Shown: piece after piece, positions 32,998-45,280 of the stretch
Layout: each line of letters starts with the position of its first letter
How positions within the stretch are numbered: position 1 is the stretch's first letter
Assembly: GCA_963576475.1 (NCBI GenBank)
Contig: OY754980.1
Span: forward strand, 30,611,563-30,675,562
From: Molanna angustata
Taxonomy: Eukaryota; Arthropoda; Insecta; Trichoptera; Molannidae
Direction: 5' to 3'
DNA: 64,000 bases
Made by a program: the position numbers and the translations under genes
The notes under the pieces: model-generated
What the model saw: the letters and a program-made list of their open reading frames with translations, nothing else
Database searches by the model: none
What the model was told of the DNA's origin: nothing

Positions 32998-33000
32998 TTA

Positions 33001-33520
33001 AACTCCAAATCGAGAAGACACACTCTAGGACGACAGGTACCTACACTAAACTAGTAAACTACACGACATTATACTTTTTTGGCACCTAAAATATATAGCA
33101 TCTTCATCAAGGAAATCCAAAATTCAAAAAAACTTCTGCAGCTGAACTCAAAAGAACAACGATTCACACTGGCTTATTACTAAAAACATAAAGACTGCAA
33201 AAATGATGTGTCCGTCGTACTACAATAGTTATCTAACTAAATATAAAAATATTTTTATTTTCAACTAAATCAAACATTATCCTTTTAAAAAAGTAGTCGA
33301 AATCTATTTATAATTACAAAACCATGTACACTCTAGCACATGCCCATGGGCTAGTAGAGTGGATACATCCAAGTGACTCCAATGACTCTTATTAGCATTT
33401 TATTGGTTTTTATATATGTAGATATTCTTTTAATTATTGCTACTCGTAACCAATGTTCTTGTAATTGAATGGATTATAAAAAAAATAATAAAAAATATAT
33501 GTATATACATTTTTAAAAAA
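33001..33520. other. AT-rich, no gene recognised
   Basis: A-rich DNA without recognised repeat ends. Confidence 0.3.
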
Positions 33521-33562
33521 CACAAATAACTTTCTTACGACTGCGACTTGAGCCCTTTCTTC

Positions 33563-33595
33563 GACCAGTTTCGAAGCGTACCGTTTCCTCGTCAG
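33563..33595 (-). ncRNA. minimal hammerhead-ribozyme-like motif (Penelope type)
   Basis: On the minus strand the order is CTGACGA, a stem II candidate (ggaaacg/gta/cgcttc), GAAAC, a two-base TG loop and GTC. CUGANGA and GAAA are the invariant core. The very short stem III closing as GAAAC-NN-GUC is the arrangement described for Penelope-like elements. Stem II has one mismatch and an extra G, and stem I pairing is short by eye. No Penelope coding remnant is next to it, so this is probably a solo pseudo-LTR scrap. Confidence 0.55.
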
Positions 33596-33599
33596 GACA

Positions 33600-34036
33600 G
33601 ATAACAACTGCAACGCGAAGGGGATAACAACGTGGAGGTAATACAGATACATATATGTTTGTGCTGTGTTTTTTTTTTAATTCTGAAAATACTAGTCGTA
33701 TATTTTAAGACCAAAGAGGACACAATTCATAATACGCCATGCACACGCAAAACAATATCTACAATCAGTATTTCGCAACTTCCACCACCACCAGCTCTGT
33801 ATATGGGGACTGTAAACGGTCCCTTCACAGAACGCTAAGTGAGCGACAAGAAAAAAAATGCATATGGAGCCCTCTAGATTTGCAATCTCGGCACCATAGT
33901 GCTAAAAGAACAATCGACTAATGCGAATAGAAGATTCACACTCGTGGACTGTCATTGACTTCATATATTTTTAAATGAAAAGCATCAGTTACAAGATACA
34001 ATCAGTGTATTTTTTAATTTGCATATACGCAATTTT
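33600..34036. other. no gene recognised
   Basis: Short chance frames, and a T-run near 33668. No repeat identified. Confidence 0.3.
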
Positions 34037-34039
34037 CTT

Positions 34040-34510
34040 GTTCTTCTATAATTTTCCAACGTCGTCTCTGTTGAAAAGTTTGTCAAAAAAATACAATAAG
34101 TGTATTAAATCAGTATACGCGCCTCTCCCAAATTTTTCCTGTAATCACTATGCATCTGGCAACGTCGTTTTTTTTCCTTTTTAAACCTTAGTTGACGGTC
34201 GGTTCTTATACATAAGTACCGGACGCATTTTATCCTACGATTGCTATGATTTTTTTTAATTTTGTTTCATTATGTTGATACTAATAGTTTTTTTAACAGA
34301 TTTTTAATTATCTCAATAGAGACGAAGTTGGAATATTTACTGTAGGAGAACCGGGAAATCAAGGCACCTACAGGGCTTACGACCTGTCATCGGCTGGTTT
34401 ACGTGATCACTTTATGCGCTTGCGCAACGTTCACCAATTATGCCTTTTTAATGAGATCCCTATCAATTCAATTTTTGAAAGTTCTATATATTGCAATACT
34501 GAAATTCTTT
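34040..34510 (+). mobile_element. repeat family B, longest copy
   Basis: Contains atctcaatagagacgaagtt, aggagaaccgggaaatcaag, gcacctacagggcttacgac, ctgtcatcggctggtttacg and cgcttgcgcaacgttcacca, the mirror of 5588-5850. A partial inverted block (acgtcgtctctgttgaaaag) precedes it at 34060, so the element may have inverted ends. Confidence 0.6.
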
Positions 34511-34913
34511 TCGCTTGAAAATAAGGATTTTTATTACAGCCATCTATGTGTGAAATTATTATGAACAACATTCTTATTATTTTTATTTATTTTTGTTGTA
34601 ACGCCATCTATTGAGAGAATTGTTTTTTTGTAAATAATGAGAACAACAATTCTTATACCTGAGGTGACAATGCATTTTTCGCATAAAAATATTCGATACT
34701 AAAAGTAATATTAAATTGAAAAATAATTATTCTCCACTATTCTATATAGGTGGAGAGTAAAAATACGATAAAAGTTTATAAAAAAAAATCGTAGCGTGCG
34801 ATAAAGCCGACCTAAAACCATAAACGGTTGTTTTTTATTCTGTTTATTTTTCAAAAAGGTAAACACCATCTATTATGTGTTTTTCTCTAACAACCATCAC
34901 AGATTCACCGTAA
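34511..34913. other. AT-rich flank of the Helitron-like array
   Basis: Contains several 'gccatcta' words (34550, 34611) that also appear in the array's first unit. The array is inserted after the A at 34913. Confidence 0.35.
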
Positions 34914-35859
34914 TCTAAAGTAATAAAGCAATCAAAATGTTAGTGTATGTGTGTGTGTATGTGTGTGTGTGTGTTTGTCTCACGCCATCTAAAAATCTAA
35001 TTTAAGTGCGAACATGTACCAGTATACCTGATGCAGTGTCACGCTAAAAATAATGCGATAAAAATGCTGAATTTTAAAAATATTTCAATAATTATTTTTT
35101 TCATACAAAATTTTCCAAGTCATATCTGTCAAAAAAGTGTACATTTTGCACGCAAATATCTGTTAGTTTAAAAGTTAGAAGTAGGTATTTACACAAAAAA
35201 AATATATTTTGAAGTATAACTTAGCGTTTAAGTGAAAAACATGGTGAATATTTGGTATAATTATAATGTTTAACTTATTTTTAAAGTAAGCCTTTTGTAC
35301 ATAAACGCCGCCATTTTAATATCTTTTCATACAATATTTCATTTTCCCACCGAATGAATATGTTCTTGAAAATAATAAACCTTTGAAATAAATGTAATTA
35401 TGAAATAATAAAATGAAACACAAGACATTACGGCAAGTTTTAAGACATATATTGTAAAAATGTGTTATTTATTAGTAAAGATATAGGCATAATAAAATTG
35501 CATAATTTGTAAATAATATTTGATTTTTCTGACAATTTTCATTTTTATGGCATCGAACAAACCAATGTAGGTACCTACATATTCAAAAAATGTATCCGAA
35601 CCATTCGATATTACTTACGTGTTCGAATCGTTTCCATGGCTACAGAAAGAATGTGATATTCAAATAAAATTTGTTAGGAATCGAATTTATTTAGAAGGTT
35701 GTTGTAGGTAGGTACCTACCTAATACTATTTACTTACAAATCAACAATAATATACCTATACTGATTTCCTATAGGAAAATTATTTTATTTACTTATTTAT
35801 CAACCGTTTGTCCGATTATAATGAAACTTTGGTGAATTGTCGAGCGTATGCCCAGGATG

Positions 35860-36480
35860 GTTTTTGGATTTAAACTTTTTTCTTATTCTTCTTCTTCTTC
35901 GTGTATTTGGTCGTTTTACCTATGAAGGGGGAGTATCCTGGGAAAAGAAGGTCCGACTGTCCCTCCATCTCTTCACAGGTCTTCCAGGACGGGTTCTGCA
36001 TATAAACTTTTTTCTTCTTTTTCTTCAACGTGTACTTGGTCATCTTACCTATGAAGATGAACTATCCTGGGAGATGAAGGTCCAATTTTCCTTCCATCTC
36101 TTCGCAGGTTTCTGGATTTAAACTTTTTTCTTCTTCTTCTTCATCGTCTATTTGGTCATTTTACCTTTGAAGGTGGACTAACCTGGGAGAAGAATGTCCA
36201 ATTTTCCTTCCATCTCTTCGCAGGTATCTGGATTTAAACTTATTTCTTCTTCTTCTTCTTCATCGTGTATTTTTGCTCATTTTACCTATGAAGTTGGAGA
36301 ATCCTGGGAGAAGAAGGTCCAACTGTCCTTCCATCTCTTCGCAGGTATCTGGGTTTAAACTTTTTTCTTCTTCTTCGTGTATTTAGTCATTTTACCTATT
36401 AAGTAGAGCATCCTGGGAAAAGAAGGTTCTTTCATCTCTTCGCGGTTCTTCCAGGATGGTTTCTGGATTTAAACTTTTCT
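35860..36480 (+). repeat. internal tandem repeat A of the unit (about 115-130 bp)
   Basis: ggatttaaacttttttcttc recurs about six times, each followed by cattttacctatgaag, atcctgggagaagaaggtcc and tccatctcttcgcaggt. The same array is present in units 2 (from about 38888) and 3 (from about 41920). Confidence 0.85.
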
Positions 36481-36484
36481 TAAC

Positions 36485-36660
36485 CGACTGATGGGACGGG
36501 ATGTAATGAAGGGAAGGGAGGCACTAAAGGGCCTGAAGGGACGGGAGGTATAAAACTGCCTGAAGGGACGGAAGGTACTGAAGGGCCTGATGGGAAGGGA
36601 CGTAATGAGGGATTAAAGGGACGGGAGGTACTGAAGGGCCTGAAGCGGCGGGTCCTGGAG
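36485..36660 (+). repeat. internal tandem repeat B of the unit (G-rich, about 27 bp)
   Basis: Variants of gggacgggaggtactgaagg and gcctgaa recur about six times. It is the only GC-rich part of the unit and is repeated in units 2 and 3. Confidence 0.8.
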
Positions 36661-37150
36661 TCTAATTATTTTTCTTCTTAATTTTATGTAGACCTTTAGG
36701 GCAGTTTTTATACAAACTATTTCCTATTGTCTAAATCATCTTCTTCTTCTTTTATGTATACATTTGGGTCATTTTTTTATAAAAATTATTTCCTTTAGTC
36801 TAATTATTATTCTTCTTCATTTAAGTACGTAGACTTTTGGGAGAGTTTTAATACAAACTATTTCCAATAGTCTTATTCATTTTCTTTTATGTAGACCTTT
36901 TGGTCAGTATTTATACAAACTATTTCCAATAGTCTAAATATTCTTCTTCTTCTTTTTTGTAGACCTTTGGGTGAGCTTTTATACAATCTATTTCCAATAG
37001 TCTAATTCTTCTATTAGGTATATGTATTTTTACTTATTTTATGTAGACCATTGGAATAGTTTTTTATACAAACTATTTCTTATAGTCTTATACTTATTTT
37101 TCTCTTTTTTATTTAGTCTTTTGGGTTAGTTTTAAGTCTAATAGTCTATT
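36661..37150 (+). repeat. internal tandem repeat C of the unit (about 75 bp)
   Basis: tctaatt..ttcttcttctt, atgtagacctttgggtcag, atacaaactatttccaatag recur about seven times with length changes. Further downstream (37160-37870) looser repeats of cacacttgatgaaaa and gaatgggatgtg continue. Confidence 0.8.
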
Positions 37151-37917
37151 GTGCAGAAATATTATTAACGATATGCACACTTGATGAAAATACATATGAA
37201 ATGAATGGGATATGGGATGTGACGATATAACCTGCACTAGAATCTTTTCAATACTTTTGTTTAATTAAATTTAAACCATTTATATCATCCTATTTTGAAT
37301 AATTAATATTTAAAGAATGGGGGTTGTGGCCATTACTGAACTCTTCACAACATTTATATTCAAATTAAAAACTATTTACTATAGTTCAAGTCTTCTTCTT
37401 CTTCGTTAATGAAGACTTTCAGTCAAATTGAGCAAAAATATAATGCACACTTGATGAAAAAATATAAAAACGAATGGGATGTGACCAATACTAGATCTTT
37501 TCAGTACCTACGTTTGTTTAATCAAATTTTAACCACATCCCAACATCGAAAATTACTAAATTTTCAATAGGTACACATTACAATTTGTTTTCGATGATAA
37601 TATTTAAAAATGGGGGTTGTGGCCAAACCAATCTCTTTACAACGTTGATAAACAGTCATATTTAAAACCATTACGCATAGTCCATGCGAGCAGAAATTGT
37701 ATAAATATTATACTTCATTCACACTTTATAGCAATATATAAAAAAGAATGGGTTGTGGCCATCACTTGAACATTTTACAATACTTAAACTCAATCAAATT
37801 TCAAACCACTTTTTATAGTCTGATATTGCAAAATAATTGGGTGACAATATTATAAAAACGATTGCTTTTTCTTTCACAATTTTACATTCTTGGCCAACGG
37901 CGGGACATAAAAGCTAG

Positions 37918-40900
37918 TCTAAAGTAATAAAGCAATCAAAATGTTAGTGTATGTGTGTGTGTGTGTATGTGTGTGTGTGTGTGTTTGTCTCACGCCTTCT
38001 GAAAAACCAAGAGCATCTAAAAATCTAATTTAAGTGCGAACATGTACCAGTATACCTGATGCAGTGTCACGCTAAAAAGAATGAGATAAAAATGCTGAAT
38101 TTTAAAAATATTTAAATAATTATTTTTTTCATACAAAATTTTCCAAGTCATATCTGTCAAAAAAGTGTACATTTTGCACGCAAATATCTGTTAGTTTAAA
38201 AGTTAGAAGTAGGTATTTACACAAAAAAAATATATTTTGAAGTATAACTTAGCGTTTAAGTGAAAAACATGGTGAATATTTGGTATAATTATAATGTTTA
38301 ACTTATTTTTAAAGTAAGCCTTTTGTACATAAACGCCGCCATTTTAATATCTTTTCATACAATATTTCATTTTCCCACCGAATGAATATGTTCTTGAAAA
38401 TAATAAACCTTTGAAATAAATGTAATTATGAAATAATAAAATGAAACACAAGACATTACGGCAAGTTTTAAGACATATATTGTAAAAATGTGTTATTTAT
38501 TAGTAAAGATATAGGCATAATAAAATTGCATAATTTGTAAATAAGATTTGATTTTTCTGACAATTTTCATTTTTATGGCATCGAACAAACCAATGTAGGT
38601 ACCTACATATTCAAAAAATGTATCCGAACCATTCGATATTACTTATGTGTTCGAATCGTTTCCATGGCTACAGAAAGAATGTGATATTCAAATAAAATTT
38701 GCTAGGAATCGAATTTATTTAGAAGTTTGTTGTAGGTAGGTACCTACCTAATACTATTTACTTACAAATCAACAATAATATACCTATACTGATTTCCTAT
38801 AGGAAAATTATTTTATTTATTTATTTATCAACCGTTTGTCCGATTATAATGAAACTTTGGTGAATTGTCGAGCGTATGCCCAGGATGGTTTTTGGATTTA
38901 AACTTTTTTCTTATTCTTCTTCTTCTTCGTGTATTTGGTCGTTTTACCTATGAAGGGGGAGTATCCTGGGAAAAGAAGGTCCGACTGTCCCTCCATCTCT
39001 TCACAGGTCTTCCAGGACGGGTTCTGCATATAAACTTTTTTCTTCTTTTTCTTCAACGTGTACTTGGTCATCTTACCTATGAAGATGAACTATCCTGGGA
39101 GATGAAGGTCCAATTTTCCTTCCATCTCTTCGCAGGTTTCTGGATTTAAACTTTTTTCTTCTTCTTCTTCATCGTCTATTTGGTCATTTTACCTTTGAAG
39201 GTGGACTAACCTGGGAGAAGAATGTCCAATTTTCCTTCCATCTCTTCGCAGGTATCTGGATTTAAACTTATTTCTTCTTCTTCTTCTTCATCGTGTATTT
39301 TTGCTCATTTTACCTATGAAGTTGGAGAATCCTGGGAGAAGAAGGTCCAACTGTCCTTCCATCTCTTCGCAGGTATCTGGGTTTAAACTTTTTTCTTCTT
39401 CTTCGTGTATTTAGTCATTTTACCTATTAAGTAGAGCATCCTGGGAAAAGAAGGTTCTTTCATCTCTTCGCGGTTCTTCCAGGATGGTTTCTGGATTTAA
39501 ACTTTTCTTAACCGACTGATGGGACGGGATGTAATGAAGGGAAGGGAGGCACTAAAGGTCCTGAAGGGACGGGAGGTATAAAACTGCCTGAAGGGACGGA
39601 AGGTACTGAAGGGCCTGATGGGAAGGGACGTAATGAGGGATTAAAGGGACGGGAGGTACTGAAGGGCCTGAAGCGGCGGGTCCTGGAGTCTAATTCTTTT
39701 TCTTCTTAATTTTATCTAGACCTTTAGGGCAGTTTTTTTACAAACTATTTCCTATTGTCTAATTCATCTTCTTCTTCTTTTATGTATACATTTGGGTCAT
39801 TTTTTTATAAAAATTATTTCCTTTAGTCTAATTATTATTCTTCTTCATTTAAGTACGTAGACTTTTGGGAGAGTTTTAATACAAACTATTTCCAATAGTC
39901 TTATTCATTTTCTTTTATGTAGACCTTTTGGTCAGTATTTATACAAACTATTTCCAATAGTCTAAATATTCTTCTTCTTCTTTTTTGTAGACCTTTGGGT
40001 GAGCTTTTATACAATCTATTTCCAATAGTCTAATTCTTCTTTTAGGTATATGTATTTTTACTTATTTTATGTAGGCCATTGGAATAGTTTTTTATACAAA
40101 CTATTTCTTATAGTCTTATACTTATTTTTCTCTTTTTTATTTAGTCTTTTGGGTTAGTTTTAAGTCTAATAGTCTATTGTGCAGAAATATTATTAACGAT
40201 ATGCACACTTGATGAAAATACATATGAAATGAATGGGATATGGGATGTGACGATATAACCTGCACTAGAATCTTTTCAATACTTTTGTTTAATTAAATTT
40301 AAACCATTTATATCATCCTATTTTGAATAATTAATATTTAAAGAATGGGGGTTGTGGCCATTACTGAACTCTTCACAACATTTATATTCAAATTAAAAAC
40401 TATTTACTATAGTTCAAGTCTTCTTCTTCTTCGTTAATGAAGACTTTCAGTCAAATTGAGCAAAAATATAATGCACACTTGATGAAAAAATATAAAAACG
40501 AATGGGATGTGACCAATACTAGATCTTTTCAGTACCTACGTTTGTTTAATCAAATTTTAACCACATCCCAACATCGAAAATTACTAAATTTTCAATAGGT
40601 ACACATTACAATTTGTTTTCGATGATAATATTTAAAAATGGGGGTTGTGGCCAAACCAATCTCTTTACAACGTTGATAAACAGTCATATTTAAAACCATT
40701 ACGCATAGTCCATGCGAGCAGAAATTGTATAAATATTATACTTCATTCACACTTTATAGCAATATATAAAAAAGAATGGGTTGTGGCCATCACTTGAACA
40801 TTTTACAATACTTAAACTCAATCAAATTTCAAACCACTTTTTATAGTCTGATATTGCAAAATAATTGGGTGACAATATTATAAAAACGATTGCTTTTTCT

Positions 40901-40945
40901 TTCACAATTTTACATTCTTGGCCAACGGCGGGACATAAAAGCTAG
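37918..40945 (+). mobile_element. array unit 2
   Basis: Nearly identical to unit 3; I noticed only about five base differences plus one 4-base insertion. The junctions at 37917/37918 and 40945/40946 read ctag followed by tctaaag. Confidence 0.85.
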
Positions 40946-43900
40946 TCTAAAGTAATAAAGCAATCAAAATGTTAGTGTATGTGTGTGTGTGTGTATGTGT
41001 GTGTGTGTGTGTTTGTCTCACGCCTTCTGAAAAACCAAGAGCATCTAAAAATCTAATTTAAGTGCGAACATGTACCAGTATACCTGATGCAGTGTCACGC
41101 TAAAAAGAATGAGATAAAAATGCTGAATTTTAAAAATATTTAAATAATTATTTTTTTCATACAAAATTTTCCAAGTCATATCTGTCAAAAAAGTGTACAT
41201 TTTGCACGCAAATATCTGTTAGTTTAAAAGTTAGAAGTAGGTATTTACACAAAAAAAATATATTTTGAAGTATAACTTAGCGTTTAAGTGAAAAACATGG
41301 TGAATATTTGGTATAATTATAATGTTTAACTTATTTTTAAAGTAAGCCTTTTGTACATAAACGCCGCCATTTTAATATCTTTTCATACAATATTTCATTT
41401 TCCCACCGAATGAATATGTTCTTGAAAATAATAAACCTTTGAAATAAATGTAATTATGAAATAATAAAATGAAACACAAGACATTACGGCAAGTTTTAAG
41501 ACATATATTGTAAAAATGTGTTATTTATTAGTAAAGATATAGGCATAATAAAATTGCATAATTTGTAAATAAGATTTGATTTTTCTGACAATTTTCATTT
41601 TTATGGCATCGAACAAACCAATGTAGGTACCTACATATTCAAAAAATGTATCCGAACCATTCGATATTACTTATGTGTTCGAATCGTTTCCATGGCTACA
41701 GAAAGAATGTGATATTCAAATAAAATTTGCTAGGAATCGAATTTATTTAGAAGTTTGTTGTAGGTAGGTACCTACCTAATACTATTTACTTACAAATCAA
41801 CAATAATATACCTATACCTACTGATTTCCTATAGGAAAATTATTTTATTTATTTATTTATCAACCGTTTGTCCGATTATAATGAAACTTTGGTGAATTGT
41901 CGAGCGTATGCCCAGGATGGTTTTTGGATTTAAACTTTTTTCTTATTCTTCTTCTTCTTCGTGTATTTGGTCGTTTTACCTATGAAGGGGGAGTATCCTG
42001 GGAAAAGAAGGTCCGACTGTCCCTCCATCTCTTCACAGGTCTTCCAGGACGGGTTCTGCATATAAACTTTTTTCTTCTTTTTCTTCAACGTGTACTTGGT
42101 CATCTTACCTATGAAGATGAACTATCCTGGGAGATGAAGGTCCAATTTTCCTTCCATCTCTTCGCAGGTTTCTGGATTTAAACTTTTTTCTTCTTCTTCT
42201 TCATCGTCTATTTGGTCATTTTACCTTTGAAGGTGGACTAACCTGGGAGAAGAATGTCCAATTTTCCTTCCATCTCTTCGCAGGTATCTGGATTTAAACT
42301 TATTTCTTCTTCTTCTTCTTCATCGTGTATTTTTGCTCATTTTACCTATGAAGTTGGAGAATCCTGGGAGAAGAAGGTCCAACTGTCCTTCCATCTCTTC
42401 GCAGGTATCTGGGTTTAAACTTTTTTCTTCTTCTTCGTGTATTTAGTCATTTTACCTATTAAGTAGAGCATCCTGGGAAAAGAAGGTTCTTTCATCTCTT
42501 CGCGGTTCTTCCAGGATGGTTTCTGGATTTAAACTTTTCTTAACCGACTGATGGGACGGGATGTAATGAAGGGAAGGGAGGCACTAAAGGTCCTGAAGGG
42601 ACGGGAGGTATAAAACTGCCTGAAGGGACGGAAGGTACTGAAGGGCCTGATGGGAAGGGACGTAATGAGGGATTAAAGGGACGGGAGGTACTGAAGGGCC
42701 TGAAGCGGCGGGTCCTGGAGTCTAATTCTTTTTCTTCTTAATTTTATCTAGACCTTTAGGGCAGTTTTTTTACAAACTATTTCCTATTGTCTAATTCATC
42801 TTCTTCTTCTTTTATGTATACATTTGGGTCATTTTTTTATAAAAATTATTTCCTTTAGTCTAATTATTATTCTTCTTCATTTAAGTACGTAGACTTTTGG
42901 GAGAGTTTTAATACAAACTATTTCCAATAGTCTTATTCATTTTCTTTTATGTAGACCTTTTGGTCAGTATTTATACAAACTATTTCCAATAGTCTAAATA
43001 TTCTTCTTCTTCTTTTTTGTAGACCTTTGGGTGAGCTTTTATACAATCTATTTCCAATAGTCTAATTCTTCTTTTAGGTATATGTATTTTTACTTATTTT
43101 ATGTAGGCCATTGGAATAGTTTTTTATACAAACTATTTCTTATAGTCTTATACTTATTTTTCTCTTTTTTATTTAGTCTTTTGGGTTAGTTTTAAGTCTA
43201 ATAGTCTATTGTGCAGAAATATTATTAACGATATGCACACTTGATGAAAATACATATGTAATGAATGGGATATGGGATGTGACGATATAACCTGCACTAG
43301 AATCTTTTCAATACTTTTGTTTAATTAAATTTAAACCATTTATATCATCCTATTTTGAATAATTAATATTTAAAGAATGGGGGTTGTGGCCATTACTGAA
43401 CTCTTCACAACATTTATATTCAAATTAAAAACTATTTACTATAGTTCAAGTCTTCTTCTTCTTCGTTAATGAAGACTTTCAGTCAAATTGAGCAAAAATA
43501 TAATGCACACTTGATGAAAAAATATAAAAACGAATGGGATGTGACCAATACTAGATCTTTTCAGTACCTACGTTTGTTTAATCAAATTTTAACCACATCC
43601 CAACATCCAAAATTACTAAATTTTCAATAGGTACACATTACAATTTGTTTTCGATGATAATATTTAAAAATGGGGGTTGTGGCCAAACCAATCTCTTTAC
43701 AACGTTGATAAACAGTCATATTTAAAACCATTACGCATAGTCCATGCGAGCAGAAATTGTATAAATATTATACTTCATTCACACTTTATAGCAATATATA
43801 AAAAAGAATGGGTTGTGGCCATCACTTGAACATTTTACAATACTTAAACTCAATCAAATTTCAAACCACTTTTCATAGTCTGATATTGCAAAATAATTGG

Positions 43901-43977
43901 GTGACAATATTATAAAAACGATTGCTTTTTCTTTCACAATTTTACATTCTTGGCCAAAGGCGGGACATAAAAGCTAG
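40946..43977 (+). mobile_element. array unit 3
   Basis: Carries a 4-base insertion (ccta near 41818) relative to unit 2, and single changes such as catatgtaatg for catatgaaatg and ggccaaaggc for ggccaacggc at the 3' end. Ends CTAG, then T. Confidence 0.85.
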
Positions 43978-44604
43978 TATCCTATAAATTGGTGGCATTG
44001 CCTTTGAAGGCTTCATAACACACCGACATATATCCCTTTTCCGCTGATTTAAGTGAAATACAAAATAAAAAAAATGAAATATAGAAATGACTATGGGGTC
44101 GTTATAAAACACGAGAATATCTGTTGACAATGCACGGTATTTCACGTCAAGAAAATGTCATGAAAAATAAAACAGTCAGCGTTTTCGCCGTTGACCCATC
44201 TGCCATTTTTCGTGGGACGAAAAAAATATATATTTGACTTGATAAATTTATCCTTTACTCGTACGAAAACGAAGAGTTGAATTTTGATATAAGCTGTGAG
44301 GCACCGACTTAGAATAGTGCTTCCACTCTTTTCTATTATTGTTTACAAGTGTCCCGTAGAGCCGGGTAATCGAAAATATAAACAGACAACAATAAAATCT
44401 AACAAATGTCAGCGATCACGTTCACCACCCATTCTGAATGTTGTGATTTTTATGACGAGACGACTGGTGTGTGGGTATACACGCATGTGTTGTGCTCCCA
44501 TTTATAAGGTAGTGCACAGCCGTACACTTGTCGCTGGTTACCTCACATTGTGGAATATGTCGTGATTGTAAAAATTAATTTTGATTTTTTGTTGTTGTCG
44601 TCAC
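43978..44604. mobile_element. flank and repeat family D copy
   Basis: 44300-44560 contains cttccactcttttctattat, gagccgggtaatcgaaaata, cattctgaatgttgtgattt and cgctggttacctcacattgt, shared in order with 47530-47620, 19961-20100 and 55840-55900. No ORF of note. Confidence 0.5.
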
Positions 44605-44777
44605 TATATTTATCTGAGTAAATCCATATATATTGAACAAATATTCTGCGAAGCCTCTATGTTGGTGTTTTTTTACTTCAAAGTTAATAAAAACCACGAA
44701 AAATATAAACCCGGCATACAAATCTCGCGTATATTAAATGAATAAATAAATTCTCTTGAACAAATCGACAGTTGGAT
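44605..44777 (-). mobile_element. Helentron-like element, 5' end only
   Basis: The right end is aaatcgacagttgga, the inverted 5' terminus of the family. tgagtaaatccatatatatt, gcgaagcctctatgttggtg and tctcttgaacaaatcgac match the start of 3604-4639 in reverse. Confidence 0.65.
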
Positions 44778-45280
44778 TATTTAGTTGGGAGATTTATATG
44801 AACAAGCATTTATGATTCAAATATGGTTTAAAATATCAATTCAGTATCTTAGATAATTCTATACGTAACACATATTTCAGCAATTGGTAATTTGAAATTG
44901 GATTTTTTCAGTGAGACCGCTGGTCATGCCATCACAGACGGACGGTTGAACGATTTTTCAAGTTTGTTTGCGGGCGAAATGGTGAAATTTCAGCATTTTG
45001 GGTATCGGCTAGCGGCTAGGGGCTGGCGAGAGAGGCCTACGGCGTCCAAATCACCTGTTCTGCGACCATCTTGGAATTATTATTTCCTCCCGGTATCCCC
45101 ATAGGTTCACATAAATAAAAGCCTTCAAAAGGTTTTCAATGGACCAAGCACGTTTTGGCTATAACTCTAGGGATGCGGAGACAAGTGGTCCGTTGACGCA
45201 CAACCTCTCAAACTTTTTTTACCAAGTAATTAATTTTATAAACCAGAATATAACGTATTATCGGTTTTAAAGTGGGAAAT
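44778..45280. other. unassigned, partly GC-richer
   Basis: 44925-45075 (atcggctagcggctaggggc and neighbours) is less AT-rich and open for 70 codons on the plus strand, but no family is recognised and codon use is not convincing. Confidence 0.3.

Larger units (their letters stand above)
34914..37917 (+). mobile_element. array unit 1
   Basis: It lacks a 24-base block present in units 2 and 3 just after tctcacgcc. About fourteen single-base differences from unit 2 were noticed (for example gcgataaaaatg against gagataaaaatg). It is the most divergent unit. Its 94-aa frame at 35837-36121 reads the ttctt-rich internal repeat and is not a protein gene. Confidence 0.8.
34914..43977 (+). mobile_element. 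head-to-tail trimer of a Helitron-like element
   Basis: Three units of 3004, 3028 and 3032 bases follow each other with no spacer. Each begins tctaaagtaataaagcaatc and ends gggacataaaagctag. The array begins with TC after an A and ends with CTAG before a T, the known Helitron target and terminal pattern, with an integer number of units. Units carry no Rep/helicase ORF. A clear 3' hairpin is weak (ggcc-aac-ggc just upstream), so the Helitron call rests on the ends, the insertion site and the rolling-circle-type joints. Confidence 0.75.

Noticed and set aside
35837..36121. 94-aa ORF repeated identically three times (also 38865-39149 and 41897-42181)
   Set aside because: It reads the ttctt-rich internal tandem repeat of the Helitron-like unit. 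The protein is a leucine/phenylalanine-rich repeat translation with no known motif, and its conservation is explained by recent tripling of the DNA.
34914..43977. Array as assembly duplication
   Set aside because: Units differ from each other by substitutions and indels, which argues against a simple assembly copy, though long reads should still be checked.
44892..45104. 70-codon frame in a GC-richer patch
   Set aside because: No motif, no splice sites or start context, and no relative in the window; left as unassigned.
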